Origin: Tyto alba | Lineage: Eukaryota > Chordata > Aves > Strigiformes > Tytonidae | DNA length: 64,000 nucleotides | NCBI RefSeq assembly: GCF_018691265.1 | Contig: NW_024881316.1 | Span: 8,678,819 to 8,742,818 of the forward strand | Direction of reading: 5' to 3' | Shown here: one piece after another, positions 48,641 to 62,767 of the stretch | Position numbering within the stretch: position 1 is the first letter of the stretch | How the letters are laid out: each line of letters starts with the position of its first letter | Notes under the pieces: model-generated | The model's input: only the letters and a program-made list of their open reading frames with translations | What the model was told of the DNA's origin: nothing | Databases searched by the model: none | Translations under genes and position numbers: made by a program

Positions 48641-51600
48641 TAAGGATGTAAATTAGTGACTTAAATTTTAACATCTATTTAAGGAATCATTATTTTCTTA
48701 CATCACAGACTCATTATATAAAAAATATATGTGTTCTTTGGAAATGGTTTGGAGTCCACATGTCCCTAACCCACAGCAAGTGCCTTAAGGATTAGAGTAG
48801 TAGCCATACTCTTTGTCTTGCTCTCTGAATCACTAATTCTTGCAGTCTTTGCCCCAGAGTAGCTCAGGTTCAACAGGGAGACCTAGATGAAGCTGGTTTG
48901 GTCTAGCTTGTTATTTGGTGATTAAGTCCCTCTCCTGGTTAGAGGAGCTGTAGCTCTGACAGCCCTCACAGTTCTGAAGCTCTGGTGTCTGCACCCATAT
49001 GTTTCTGGGTAAGCATTTGAATTATCCGAATTAATTGCAGTAAGATTCTTCATCTGGCTATAGCTTTCAAATAAAACTCTACACTGTCTGAGTGTATTGT
49101 CTTGCTAAGATCCTATCTTACATATTGGGAATTCTAAATGAGTAGTTGTTTCCCAACCCATCTGTGAATCATCAAGGACATTAGTTGGGAACCAGGTGTT
49201 ACTTTCAAACATATGTTAGAGCTTAGACTTAAGCCCATTACAAACTTTATCCTCCAAACCAAAGGTGTCCAGAATTTCATGCCACCAGCTCAGGTGGAAT
49301 GGATCAGTCTCAGACATAAATGCTTTAAATTCTATCTGAGTATAAGGTTAGAGGGAATTAAGCAGTCTGCGTGTCAACCTGGATGGTAAAGGACATTTTT
49401 TAAGCTTTAAATTTCACCACACAAGAGAAATATTTTTCCTTTTGAATCACTTTCAGACTTAATTTTGTATCAGCCAATAACTAAGATTATAAAAAAATAA
49501 AGTACTGATCAACTCCTAAATCAATGAAATATTTCTTTAATCAGTTGCACATTTAATGAAAAAGGTGAGAATGATAATGAGAAGTTAGACAGTAGTGGAA
49601 AATCTTCAATTCTCTTCACCTGTAAACTTGTAAAACTCTTTCCCCCTATGTGAGAGAAAAAGGAAAAGATATTGAAGAGCAGTCTGTGCTAATTTGTGAA
49701 TGAATACACATATCCTGTGCATCAGTGGGTGTTGGTTAAGTCTAGAAAGAGCATCCACTTAGCCCTGATCCAGCCCCATGCTTAGGAGGCTACTTTCAGG
49801 TGTATTACTTTGCTTTTGTGTTTAACACTGGCTTTATGGAGGGCTTGATACATTCCTTCTAAAAAAGATTAACCTTCTTCATGGGAGGTGACACAATTCA
49901 TACTTATTGGCAATACTTTAACTGTGGAATTATGCTATTTATATAACTGTCTTGCATACAAAGGAGGCATAATACAATCTAAATAAATGGCCAGCGAATG
50001 TTTCTTTTCTATAGTAAGCTGCAGCTCACTCTCATGACAGAGCAAATGAATATACAAATGAAGGTTTTGTCTCTGTTTCATAGTGACTATACAATAAATA
50101 CTTCCCTGGTAATGTTAAGTGTCAACAGGCATGTATTTTCTATCAAATTATTGTTTCATTTTTATGGAAGACAGATCCTCCTCTAAGTTTTTGTAAAAAT
50201 TGTCACAGTGGGTCTGCTTTATTTCTTTCTTGCTGCTTTCCTTGTTGCTTTCCTTGTTGCTTTTTTTTTTTTTTTTTTTTTTTTTATTGTATACAGTTAC
50301 ATTTGCGAAAGATGCAAGTGATGAGATATTAATAAAAATTATGAGACTTCACTGTAATTGTGTAAGCTTAGAGCATGTTCTTTATCTCTCTCTTCCTCTC
50401 TATACACATACCACACGCATACATTTATATACAAAGATAAAGGCATTATAAATAGCAGATAAAAGCTAGACAAAAGTACATATAAACAGCGTCCTGGTGA
50501 TAATTCCTAGAAGCACTGGTTGTATCTATATAGATATGCCATAAAGCTGTGATCTTGCTTTCAGGTTTCAAGTGCATTAAATTTATGTCCACACTGTATA
50601 TCTTACTGTCGAAAGGCTAGATGTTTTCTTATTGATCACAACAGTTTTGTGTTTAGTTAAAATGCACAGCAATACACACCTGACCTATTAAGACAACTTT
50701 GTCTCCACCATGAAGTGGCAAAAAAATTCCCAAGACTATTAAATTGCACTACCTTTTGTAACCTCCTGAAGAAGACAGAACAACTTTTTAACTAAGATTA
50801 CATAAGGTGCAACACTTCCTCCTCTTTGTTGTTACACTTATTATTTTTGAATTATATTCTTGGATATGATTGGTAATATCTATGTATGGAAGAGCGTGCT
50901 GCCTTTCTAGAAGACACTTGGAAAGTTTATGAGGACAAGAAGTTCTAGTCACCAGATATACTTGTCAATGAAACGAGAATGAATAAGGAGTTGTTATTAC
51001 ATGTCAGAGGTTTGGAGCTGTGTCCAAACAGTGAAGATTTAGGAAAAGCATAGTTTTTGCATTGTTAAGACTGAGCAAAATTGATGGGCACAAATGGCAA
51101 AACAATTTGTTTATTAAAATTTGGCTTCTAAAAACAAGTGCTGTGTAAGCACATAATTAACTGGGAGATACTTCTGGTCTGGTCTGACTCTTGGCAACTT
51201 TTTACCTACATATGGCGTGATTATCAAATAAGGACTGTCTGCCAGTATTCCTGGAGAGTCTGAAGTGAGCTTGAGGCTTTTGTGTTTGGACACAGATTGT
51301 ATATAGGTCTTTAGGATGGGCTAAGTTGTCTCCTGGAAACCTGCTGAAATGGATAGAGACATTCAGGAACCCATTACATGGGTGTACTAATAATAGTAAT
51401 AGGAAATACGTCGTAATCCAGAATCACTTCCTCTCCACCCCACCCCCTCCTGCCCAATCTCAATTAAATGAGTTAGTATTCTCAAAATCTTCCAGCAAGA
51501 TGTTATTCAACCTGCTCTTACTTTTTTATTCAGTCTTCATTATCCTGGGCCTCATCTTGTTCTTAAAAGACCAACTATGTTAACTAAAATCTAAGCAATA

Positions 51601-54600
51601 AAAGTGTATTCACTGTTAAATGCAAATGTTATTCTACTAACATCATACACAGACCCATATTTTTGGATGTTTCCTTAAAAAATGCACAATGCGCTTTATT
51701 CAACGAAGTATGGAAGTTGCAACATTCTCCAATAAGCCTGAGAGCATTGATTTCATATTTCAAAACACCTTGCAGAAACTGAACATACATGATTATTCAA
51801 ACATGACTGAAAAGCAGGGACATATGTGGTAGAAGTAACTACTTGTTCTAGGTTAGTAATGATGGAGAATGAAGTATAACATACAGTTTAACTAGATATT
51901 CAGATGAGTGGATTTACATGTACTTTCAATTTTTTTTTTTTTTTTTTTTTTAGGATATTTTAAAATATATAATACTTTTTTTCTAATGAAATTCAAAAAC
52001 AGAAATTACATTCATGACCTTGGAACATTAGGAACCAGTTTAAAACCTACTGACTTCAGTAAGTTTTGGACCAGAGCTGTCAATGAAACTGTGGGAAAAG
52101 ACTGATGAATAAAGCTAATTCAGAGTGGGGTGAGGAAGTTCTCTTTTGACAATGAAAGATATTTCTCATGCCAAGATCTCTCACTTTTTTCCACATATAT
52201 ATTTGCAACCAGAAGCAGAATAGAAGACGTTGATATGCATTGCCAAGTGTTGTCCATCTATCAAATACCATTGAAATGTAGGAATTCTAACAATGCTTTT
52301 ACAGATGAAAGCTTAGGAATGGTATACTACAACACAGAAATGTTAATCTGAAGCGGTTTTCAAGATAGCAACCTATGGGCTTGATATAGAATCAGGCCCA
52401 CATGGGAAATAAAGAAGCCTTGAAAAATAGATTACAAGTATTACTGCTATTCTACAAGAAAAGATAAACAAAGTAATATTTCATACCTGTCTTCATGCCC
52501 TACCTTTAAACAACCACAATACACACATACCCAGCATATGTCTATGCTGTTACATTATCATGTGATGCTTTACTTCTAGGAATAGCAAGCTGGCAGAAAC
52601 TAGAATTTTCAATACAGTCACATCAGTAGCAGAGTTACTCTTTCTCATTAACTATATGTGTTCAGAGGAGTAGATCATATAAAAAATCAAAGACCTGTGC
52701 AAGAAATGTTAGCATATTTAGTGGTATTTGAACCACAAAAAGATGAATTGTGTGATTCTCTATTTTCTGAGATCAAGACCTAGTAAATCCTAATTTATGA
52801 GCAGTCTGAAGAAAAAGGAATTTTTAAAAGGCCTACCTCATACCTAATTAAACATAAAATATCTTTTAGAAAATTAGTACAGTTAAACAACACCACATTT
52901 TGTTTTTTTCTATAAGTGAGAGCAGATTTTGTGTGAATTGTTTGTATTTTTCATTATCTAAATAAAGACGTATAAACAAAATTTTTTGAGAAAAAAAATG
53001 TTGTGAAGTTTTAACATATGTGTATATTTGGGTTATCAGCACATTGTATTTCTTCCTAATTTGAATGTCAGTGGCTTATGTAGTTATAAAGCCAAACAGA
53101 TTATCACAAATATTTATCACCATAGAAAGCATAACACTTTCAGGAAGTCCTTGTTACCTTCTCATCTTCAAATAGGTTTTAAAAGAATTAATCATTCTTC
53201 TCATTGGTAATTTATTGTATTTGTAAATACAATGACTATGAAGCCAATGCATTTCAAGTTATGAACCTGAAAATCAAATGCTCCTGCCCAAGAATGATTA
53301 ATATTAAATTATTTCAATGTTCTGTGATCCATGTAAAACAAACAAAAAAAAAAAAAAAGGAAAAATAAGGAAATCTATTTCTGTAAGTATAACATAATAA
53401 GAAAAAAAAGTGGAACTAGTTTATTCTGCTTTCACATATGTTTGGTAAAACCTGAATTTTTCAGAGATAGCACTAATTTTAACGGGTTAAATTTTAACCA
53501 CCAACTTCCTCTCTGATGGAGAGGAAATCTTCTCAGTGTGAGTCAAAATCATTAAATGTCATTATAAATTGTGCTTTGGTTATTGCAAATACTTTTAAAT
53601 AAACAGAAAATGGTGAATGTTGTTTAGCTAATCTGATTTCTTTATCATTTGTTTGGTGTTTTATTGTTTCACATAATTTATGTATGAGGTTTTTTTGTTA
53701 TGAATACCAGAGAGTCTTTTTCAGATTCAATTGGGGTTGGCCGTATGCACAGAAGTGCATGTGTTTTCATAAGGGTTGGACCAGCTTGCATTCCTCTAAC
53801 ATTTTGAATCAGAATATGTGAGAACATTGCTTTTTCATTTTTTACAAAGATATTAGGACAAAGTTTCCTTACTCAGCAACATTGAAATTTAATGTTGTGT
53901 TATACTCATGATATTATTGGACATCAAGTATTCTGGTAAACAGCTGGCATGATCCTGGATTGCACATCTGGTAGGTGTGGATGGAATTCATTACAATAAG
54001 TCTACCATAAATAACGTGCCAAAGCTTTGATATAACAAGTGCTTATGCCTGATGGCAGTCATTTACTGTTTGCCAGTTCAAATGTGCTTCCAGTGCTGGA
54101 ATTCATCCACGCTGGCACTTGAAAGATTGAGAATGAGCTCACTACATTTTAGAGGTGAAAGTTGAAGTAAGAGAGCCATATACTCAGCTACTATGAACTG
54201 CAGCAGCTCCAGGGAAGTGAGGAGAATCACCTTACTTTGTAGGTGAAATTTTAGCCTGAATACTTCAATTTTTAGCCAGCTTAGTGTCATCTTAGGACAA
54301 CTAATCATGGGGCATATCATTCTAGAGAAGTGACCTTGAATAGACATGTCACCTTAGAGAAAAGCCTAAAACAACAAGAGAGGAAGGACTTATGGGTTAT
54401 CATAGACCAATAGAAGATAGATCTAGAAAGAATCTTGTAGATTCACCTACACTGTCTTTCTGCTCCAAATGTAGTTATCCCACTCCTGATGGTTGCTTGA
54501 CTAATCTGTTCATTAATAACTTATCATTAATCTCAACCCAACATCATCATCAGAAAGTAGTACACATAGTTCCCCTACGTCATTCACCTCAGATGCAGGG

Positions 54601-56780
54601 AAAAGTCTGACATTTTTTCTCTTGATAGGACGTGTAATAACCAAATGATTATCATCCTTGCTTTTTGCAGATGTAGCAGAAGTGTTCAGTTGAAGTGCTG
54701 ACAAGAGGTTGGATCTGACCACAAGGCTAGTAAAAGAGGACCACAGAATGACAATTTAGTAATTTTTATTTGTGATTCAGAGGATAGTCCCATCTAAAAA
54801 CTGATCAAAAGGAAACATCATTCTCTCCAGACACTTTATTACAGTGTATTCTTATTATTTGTATTTTATTTTAAACATGCTGCCTTTTCTGTAAAAAATC
54901 TGTTCTTTTATTTTGCCACATATATAAAAAATGGTTTCCAAGTACTATTAAATCTCTTTTATATTTGCCCTGGCAATAACAAAAGGCTTATAAAATTCAG
55001 TACTTTGCTCATAGTATGGGCATATTAAAGAAAAAGAAGTTGGAATGCATAAAAAATACAGAAAAGACACTTATTTAATATCCCTGGGTAATATTTTCAA
55101 AGGCACGTAGGTTGTTTAATAACATAAACTGAGATTTAGGCTCATAGGTGATTTGGGCACTTCAAAAAAATTAATTTCACAGAAAAATCTTGAGACAACA
55201 ATTTTGCCCCTCAAATGAAATATTTAAATTAGATTTTAGCTGAATTATAATCAATGATCAAGGCTTTACCCAACTGATTATTCTTCCTAAATAGATTGTA
55301 CATTATCTATTTCTCTGCAGAGTAATCTCTTTTTATGCTTTTATGCCCTATTGAGCCACAGCTGATCAGAACATCTTTACCTGTGTTAGTGAACTGTAAA
55401 GCATTAAAATGTCACCCTTCATTACACCTTGAAAATAGATACAAGTGGCTCAATTTTATTTCTTCTTCTTGTTGTATTTTTACTGTTGTTGATAAGGATT
55501 CTGTATACATTTTATTCTTAATTTTCTCACTTTCATATCACAATCTTTATTGGGATAACCTGGGACCAGAAGAGACATAAAAGGCACACATTGATTTAGC
55601 AAGATGAGAGCAGCAAAAACATGTTCACAAACATAGAACAGTTTTTTCTCATGGGCAACAATTGTCTTTTATTAAAATTGGCAAGAATGATGAATCCAAT
55701 GCCCCAAGAATTTTACTGTGACATCAGAAAATTAATAGAGGATAACAGGAAAAATTGCTTGGCCTAGAAAAAAAGGTGACAGCAAGAGCTGTGTGGGATA
55801 GTAAGAATCTATTAAGACTTATCTGTAACCCAAAGTTGAAAGGAAAGAGGCAGTGTTTATCTCTTGTCTTGTATCATCAGTTACTAACAGTCTTTAAAAG
55901 CATTTGGATTTCTTGTCATGGTGGCAAGCTTCCATGTTATTATCTCTCCTTCTGACTGTATAGGAGAACAATAGAGAGAAGAGAAAAAGGTAATATATTT
56001 TTGAATTCACAGTGCTAACTTCTTAGTCTCCCTCCCCTTAAAACTCAGAGGAAATAGAGATACTCTTCTGGTGCTTACAGTAAATAGTGGTTTCAGTCTC
56101 AGAGAGGCAGTGTGGAATTACAGATTTACATTTGTGCTTGCCATCGTAACACTACTCTCTAGTTCCTTTTAACTCAGTAAGTGTTCTCATTTACAGTTAG
56201 TCATAGTTTTCTTCTAATACATTGTCATTTAATAATATACAGTTCAAAAATAAGAAAGATGCTGCACAACTGCTGCTTAAATTTATTAAAAGCATTTGAC
56301 ATCAGTCTGAAGATACTGCCTATGGTATCAATAGCACAACTTCAAGTGATTTCAAATGAACCATGGTTAGGCCAAGGACATAATGTACTTTAGAATATCC
56401 CTGCCATCATGCTTTGTCTTCATCTTTTTGAATCCTTTGGACAGTGACTATGCTTACAGACACAGTGGAGGTTTAGCAAATCTAATGACATGGCAAGTCA
56501 GCTGTAGTTCAAACTGTGATTTGTTGTTGTATGTACATCTACACTGGAAGACTAATGCAATAATGAGAAGAGCAAGCATCTAACATTTCACAAAATAAAA
56601 AACCCTCCAATCTTACTTGTATTATGACTGTCTTTATTGTTACAGACAATAATAATCTATAGATTGCAGATAAAAAGACATTATATGTCAAGAAGATGTT
56701 TGTAATAAAAAATAGAACTACTTCTAGATTTTTTCTTGAACACATATATAAGAAAATAAGAAATTAATAAAAATTAAGCT
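48641..56780. other. Intergenic region, AT-rich, no gene seen
   Basis: Only short frames without domains. Long homopolymers at 50261-50285 (T25), 51930-51951 (T22) and 53344-53358 (A15). A block at 54400-54470 (catagaccaatagaagatag...) may be the 3' end of a very old CR1. The 52030-52075 text (aaacctactgacttcagtaa) resembles a fragment of an amniote palindromic MITE. Otherwise I see nothing. Confidence 0.6.
50229..50285 (+). repeat. 12-bp tandem repeat running into poly-T
   Basis: Three copies of cttgttgctttc (the first with a C variant, the last with its final C changed to T) lead directly into T25 at 50261-50285. The arrangement suggests slippage growth of the T run out of the repeat. Confidence 0.9.
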
Positions 56781-56784
56781 ATAG

Positions 56785-57130
56785 GGAATGTTGGATCATC
56801 TAGCCTTACTCATTTATTATAGGACATTAAACTTCACCATTTACCCCTATACTAAAGACAAGAGTCCTTGTTTGACTAAAACATGCTTTGCATTTAGTAA
56901 AATCATGCTCCCCAAAAGGCATCCTCTCTTGATTTGAAGATACTGAGAGACAGAGAATTCATTTCTCTGATGGGTTGTTCTATTCATTAATCACAGCCTC
57001 TTGTTTTTAAAAGCTGTTTTATTCCTAATTTGAATTTTTCTGGGTTCTTCTTTCAGCCGTAAATCCTGTTATGGCTTTCTTTACTAGACTTTAAAGTCCT
57101 CAGTACCCTATATTTTCCACCTATGATGAT
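56785..57130 (-). mobile_element. Ancient CR1-family 3' end relic
   Basis: On the + strand the phrases 'ggatcatctagccttactca', 'ggcatcctctcttgatttga', 'agatactgagagacagagaa', 'gggttgttctattcattaat', 'tatggctttctttactagac' and 'ttaaagtcctcagtacccta' occur in the same order as in the 3' part of old CR1 elements of turtles and other archosaurs. They correspond to the 24.5-24.75 kb part of the younger CR1 in this window. It is minus strand, far more diverged, and lacks the octamer end. Confidence 0.65.
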
Positions 57131-57403
57131 ATTTGTAATTTTAAAAAGCCATTTAAAAAAAAAGTCAACACATTAAACCTTTACATCTCCTACTGTAAGA
57201 CATTATCTGTAGACTGCAAATAATTTCTGTGGATTTAGCTACCTGATTTCCAACTCTCACCCTCCTTTCAAAGTTGTGAATACCGGAATTGCACACACAT
57301 TTTTATAATATCAGCCTTACCAGTGCTGTATGTGTCTATAAAGCCTTAGAGAGACACATTTTCTATTTCCTTTCTTTTTCTTTTTCTTTTTTTTTTTTTT
57401 ATT

Positions 57404-57442
<39 letters not shown>

Positions 57443-58240
57443 TTAAAACAAAAAGGAAAAGTAAAACAAAAAGAATGAAATAATGTGAGTTCATTCACCA
57501 TTTTAGTGTTTAGGCATTATACAACATAAAACTCAAACCCCTAAGAAACGTTCCTAAGCAGGTAGATGGAAAATATCAAAATAGTCACAAAAGTTCACCT
57601 TATTAGTTGGCAGAAATCTGTTTAGAAGCATAAATTAATTCCTACAGATTTTGTGAAACAGAGCAAATCCTATATAGAAAAGCTAGGCTCACAACTCAAT
57701 AGATGCCACAGCTGCATTGTTCAGATACACCTGCCCTGAGTTTGCATTAGCTACTGGAAGAACACACAGAGAGAATTCATTTGGGTTAAGTTTCCTACTT
57801 TGTTCTAATATGCAGGTTCCTTGTCAGACAGGTGAGGCCAAAGATAAAACAAGGGAACTTAGATTTGACTGCAGTTGGTTATGTATTTTTCTTGGAATAA
57901 TTTAAGCAACACAGTTTTTTTTAGTGTTTGTAAAATGAGAATAAGATGGATAATCCAACAGCTTTCATCACTGAAGTTATTAAGTTAAAACACTGGCATT
58001 TATTCCTAAATCAGAGGAAACACGTTCCTTTAAAGGTCTGACAGAGATGCTGAAACCTGCCTGAAAGGACTATTTCAGGGAATTAGTAGTAAACTCTATT
58101 TTAAAAAATTGTTAATTTATTCTCAGCTCCAGTATTGCTGCAACTAAGGTAAATATCTGTACCTCTGTAGCAAATAGTTTGGGCTTCTACCAGCCTTGAA
58201 CAGATTTTACAGGTGACAAAGACAGAAGCTCTTTGTCTTG
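57131..58240. other. Intergenic region with (TA)n microsatellite
   Basis: No gene. A T-rich stretch (57369-57408) leads into about 15 TA units at 57409-57439, followed by A-rich sequence. The text after 57440 shows no named repeat. Confidence 0.65.
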
Positions 58241-58269
58241 TTTTAAAATTCTATAATGGCTGAGTTCAT

Positions 58270-58560
58270 TTAATTAAATGGAGGGAAAAATGCAATGCCG
58301 CAACCTCCTCTCTCCCTCTCATGTCCTGTTACAAGTCACATTTCTATAGTGAGGCACTAATGACATCATTCACAGCCATGAGCCTGCTGCAATAAAAGAG
58401 ACACGTAATTTCAGTGTGGCAAAGCGTAGCATCTCTCTTCTTATTAACGTCAGCTGTGTTTCTTGTTTCATCACAGGGAAAAAATCTCCCTTGTCAAAGA
58501 ACTGCTGTAAGACATGCAAAAAACTGACTTCAAACTGAGAAAAGCTTATCACTACTATTA
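58270..58560. promoter_or_regulatory. Possible conserved non-coding element
   Basis: Less AT-rich than its flanks, with no repeat and dense short motifs: TGACATCATT (CRE/AP-1-like, 58361), TAACGTCAGC (58446), TTTCATCACAG and CTTGTCAAAG. It reads like constrained regulatory DNA, but no single feature proves it. Confidence 0.3.
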
Positions 58561-61230
58561 GGGGACGGTTCCCTTCTGACTCACTTGGTAAACCTGCTTT
58601 CTATACATCCCCAGGGTTCTGGTTCAAGGACTGGCTGAGTGCACACACAGCAAATTCAGTTACCAGATTTAATCTGTCAGATGCAAACAGCTGTCATATC
58701 CATCTGTGGGACATGCTGAAAGGGTAGAGAGATCAAAACCCAAGATTCCCTGTTTCCAGAATTAACAGTCCCTGATCTAAATGAACAAATCTAAGTAAGC
58801 ACAGGGTGAATGCAGGTAGTTTGGCAGGTCTGAGACAGACGCATGGCAGGAAATATAGCAGGGCAAGAATAACATTTATGTTTTTATTTCAATAATGATT
58901 ATGAAAAATGTTCATTTTCCTGTTGTGCTTTCTGTTCACCTTTAGCAACTGGCCAGGCAGTTGTCTTGGTGTCACTGCTGTTGTGCTGAGCAATCCATAG
59001 GAATGTTCCTTGGCAGCATTCCTTTGACCATCTCTGACATTTTTGTCATAAAGAATACCCAGTCCCTCCCTTCTGTTGCTAAGCTAATTCATGCAGCACA
59101 GTTAAGACTGAGATTTATCCTCTGCCTCATTTCCCTCATATCTGACTGCTGAGCTTTCAGCCTGTTTTGTCAATACCTCAACTTGACTGCATGAATGAGT
59201 TGCTACCACGCAATTTTTACTGTGGGGAAGAAGGTATACATTGACATTCATTCACAATTTGCATTCACATGGACAAAAGTTTGTTTAATTTTCATTACTT
59301 CAGATATGGCTGATTTAGTGCAGAATGTTTAGAAATATGAGTCATAGAGCAAATTTTAAAAATTTATTTTAAGTTGTTGAAGATCTCAAGTCTGCAATGA
59401 AGTAATAGTACGCATACAGATGAGAGTTCCCAATAACTAGAGACAATCTTAATTAAATTTATATTTGGAAAGAAGGATCAACAGAGTGTGTTTGTATAGC
59501 TGAGTTGCAGTTTCTCTGCAACAGCTGAAGACATTTGAAACACAGTTAATGTAAAAAGGGGAAGAAAATACATGTAGCCTGTCTTGTTTGAGATAATTGC
59601 CATATACATTTATGCAAAGGAAAAATAAATGGGAAGAATTTATTTCATATGTGAAAACAAATTATTTTAAAAAGGTAACAGAGATCACATTTTGCAAAGT
59701 AACTCTTCTTTAATAGGCTCATCCAAGACACTAGACATCACACTATGAATACAACCCTAGTCATATCAGTCTTTGCAAATGCATGAAGCATGCTTGAATT
59801 TAACTGCGGGCCAACAAGTGAAAAAAAAAAAAAAAAAAAAAAACAAACAAAAAAGCCTCTAAGCAAGGTCAAGTGCTCCAACAGAGAAAGACCTAATAAA
59901 TCAAAGCCATAATGTTTTAAACTTCAAGTATGCTCTGTTAGTTATTTGCAACCTTATTCACTCTTTCTTTTAAAAAACTTTTAAAAGTTTTGAACAATGA
60001 CACAAAATTAAGGCTGTGATGAGCAGTTCCCCAGAGTTCTGAGTTTTGTTAAGAAAGTCCTTCAAAACTTGCAATCTAATTAGAGCTCCTAAGGAAGCAG
60101 CATTCTTCAGTGGATAGTAATTGGAATATCAGTCACAAAAGCAAGAGTAATATATTATAAGCATAATCAAGTTAGCTTTAAAAAGGGTAGCACAGGCACC
60201 TCTTATAGTTTAACCACAGCAATAAAGAATCTATTGTGAGCTTACAGCCATGATTTATTGGCAGTTTTGAAGCCCACACTCATCTTTGTGCTGATGTGGC
60301 TTCTAATGCTTTAACTATCTTTAAACTAGTCATTGAATATGGACTTGATCCTACTGTGACTAACACTTCAGACTTAGTCTTGAATTACTCTCTTAGGTCT
60401 ATCATTCAGACTTGAGAAATAATTGCTCTTCTCCATGTCTCGGTTTTGCCATTTGTAGACTAGGAACAATAATATCCATTTCAGAATTGCTTTAAAGGCT
60501 ATGGATATAAACTATGATAGAATATTCTCAGAACAATTGAGGGGAAAATAAGATTTTGTAGCATGAGGAGCAAACACAATTGGGTCTGGCCTATGTTCTG
60601 TGCATAAATTTCAACCAGTCACTGTTTAGTATCCTATCGACTCTGTCTTCTTGCTTTAATCAGGCCCTGTGGAGAATAACATAAAGTGTTCTGTGAGCAT
60701 TCAAGGCATTTTAGCCAGTTCAATTTCTCCAGTGTATAACAGGCTCCTGATGCATAAAGCAAACCCATCTAAGCCAAAAGATATTAACCGTGATTATGAA
60801 AAACCTATATGACTAAAATGAGTTCTGAATCAGTCCTGTAAAGCCACATGTTAACAAAACATTAAGTCATACCTACCCTGTGCATTGTGTATGTATATGT
60901 TACAGATTTGAAAAGGAGTCACAAAAGACAAATACAGCACTTGTCAAGCAAGCATCTTACTGATTTTCATTGGCTTGATATCCAAGATTTCCTTCTCTTC
61001 TCTCATCTACCCTCAACCAACATAAACAAAAGGACAGACTAATATTTATGTTCCTCGGCTGCTCAAACAGACCAAACAAAACCCCCCAACCACCCCTGTG
61101 CAGACATTTTATAGAGCACAGCAGATGTCCAAAACAGCTGACAAGACAGGAAAATGTTAACACTAACACCGTAACAAGTCGAGTAGAATTTTGCTGGTCA
61201 CAGGCTGCTCAGCAAGCAAGTTCAGGGAGT
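58561..61230. other. Intergenic region, no gene seen
   Basis: Contains A23 at 59821-59843 and a MIR-type relic at 60400-60530. Chance frames only. Confidence 0.6.
60400..60530 (+). mobile_element. MIR-type SINE relic (middle part)
   Basis: The text 'catgtctcggttttgccatt', 'tgtagactaggaacaataat', 'atccatttcagaattgcttt' follows the MIR order 'tgcctcagtttcctcatctg', 'taaaatggggataataat', 'acctacctcatagggttg'. No ends are recognisable. Confidence 0.5.
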
Positions 61231-61234
61231 TAAC

Positions 61235-61460
61235 AGCAAAGCTGCTGCATATGTTTAAACTTTGCGCTGCAGGTCATGTAAACATTCCTTTCATGGAAAC
61301 TGTGCTGGGAATGTAGAAACTCTCTGACCCTGTTGTGTCTTCCCTATAAGGTTTATCATAATGCTGTGACATAACTACATACTGTATCTGTCAAAAAGAT
61401 GGCATCTTGCTGTTTAAGAAAACCAAGCTCATGTTTATCAGTGGAATCTGGTGAAAAACA
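61235..61460. promoter_or_regulatory. Possible conserved non-coding element
   Basis: A balanced-composition stretch with TGTTTAAACTTTG, TGTAAACATTCC (FOX-like TGTAAACA), GGAATGT (TEAD-like), TTTATCATAAT and ATGTTTATCAG. No repeat is recognised. Motif-dense and unlike the surrounding AT-rich DNA, but unproven. Confidence 0.3.
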
Positions 61461-62767
61461 ATAATGCAGTCCTGTGCCATTGGAAACATTTCCATTGATC
61501 TTGACATTTTTTAAAACAAATTGTCATTTGAAAATGGGAATGTAAACTACAAGACTGTAGAGGTTCTTTTCTAATAGTAATCAAAGCAGGTATGGAATTG
61601 AATAGGCATACATGGTTGTGAGGAATTTAAATCTCAGTTAAACTTCTCAGATGGAGTACTAGTGCTTCCACAGATAATTGGGAAATGATAACATTTAATT
61701 TTATGTATTTTTACTTTGCCTTTTCCTTAATTTTCAGAGGCAGGGAAGTTGAAGATTATACTATAGCATCCTAGTTATTTCACTGCAGTCCTAAAGCAAT
61801 ATGTCATTGTCAGACACTTTGTCTGCCACTTACACTCTTGCCCATAGACAGCAGTAGCCTTCTGGGAGATTTCATGGTGACTTTTTTTTTTTTTTTTTTT
61901 TTTTCCAGGCTGCAGCAGGTGTGAAGTCACCACAACTCTATTAGCTCCACTGTGGCAATGAAAGCACATTATTATAATAGAATTGCATGTCTACTCATTA
62001 CTAGGGAAGCGACTTGCTCCAGGACTTGCCCTTTTTCTATGTAAGGCCACACTTTCCTGCCAGCTCTTTTTCAGAAGAGGCCTCAAAAATGAAGACATCA
62101 AACACTCAGCTGGAATCCAACTGCATTCCACCCTGCCATCCTCACAGACTGGACGTGAAAAGCCCCTCTTCTCTTATTTCAGTCTTGACAAAAGCAGGAC
62201 AATGGGTGGCTGTTGGTAAAGTCTTTTTTTTGCAGTTAAGAGCCATAAGCATTATCCCAGGAATCTCCATTCACATGAAGATAATGCACAGTCACTCTCT
62301 CCTTGTTTAGACTACAGCTCAGCCTATCTCAGACCACCTCTTACTTTCTTGTGTTTTAATCCTTGGTTTTACCTACTGAGTTATCCAACAACTGAACAAA
62401 CTAAATAGGAAAATAATTGTGGTAAGTCTGAGTGCATCGAAGCTTTAGACAAAGATGCCTTGCCTTTTCCCCCTCAGCTCCTAAGGTATATCGGTGGGAA
62501 GGAACTTCCAAACAGACATGTTTAAGGCCACTGAATGAGCTTCTGGAGCCTGGAAGGGGTCAATGTATTCTGTAGAGAATCATCTATCCTTCAGGGGTAA
62601 AGGGAGTTGATCACAAATCTTCTTAGCGCTCAGCTTCTTAATGGGCTTTTTGCACACTAGTCTGCATTTACACATGAGGTTATTACTATAAAAAAAAGTC
62701 CTTGTGTGTTGTTTAAGAGTTTCAGCTTCTGGTGGGGTTTTTGGGGGGGGCTGGTTGGTTTTTCTTT

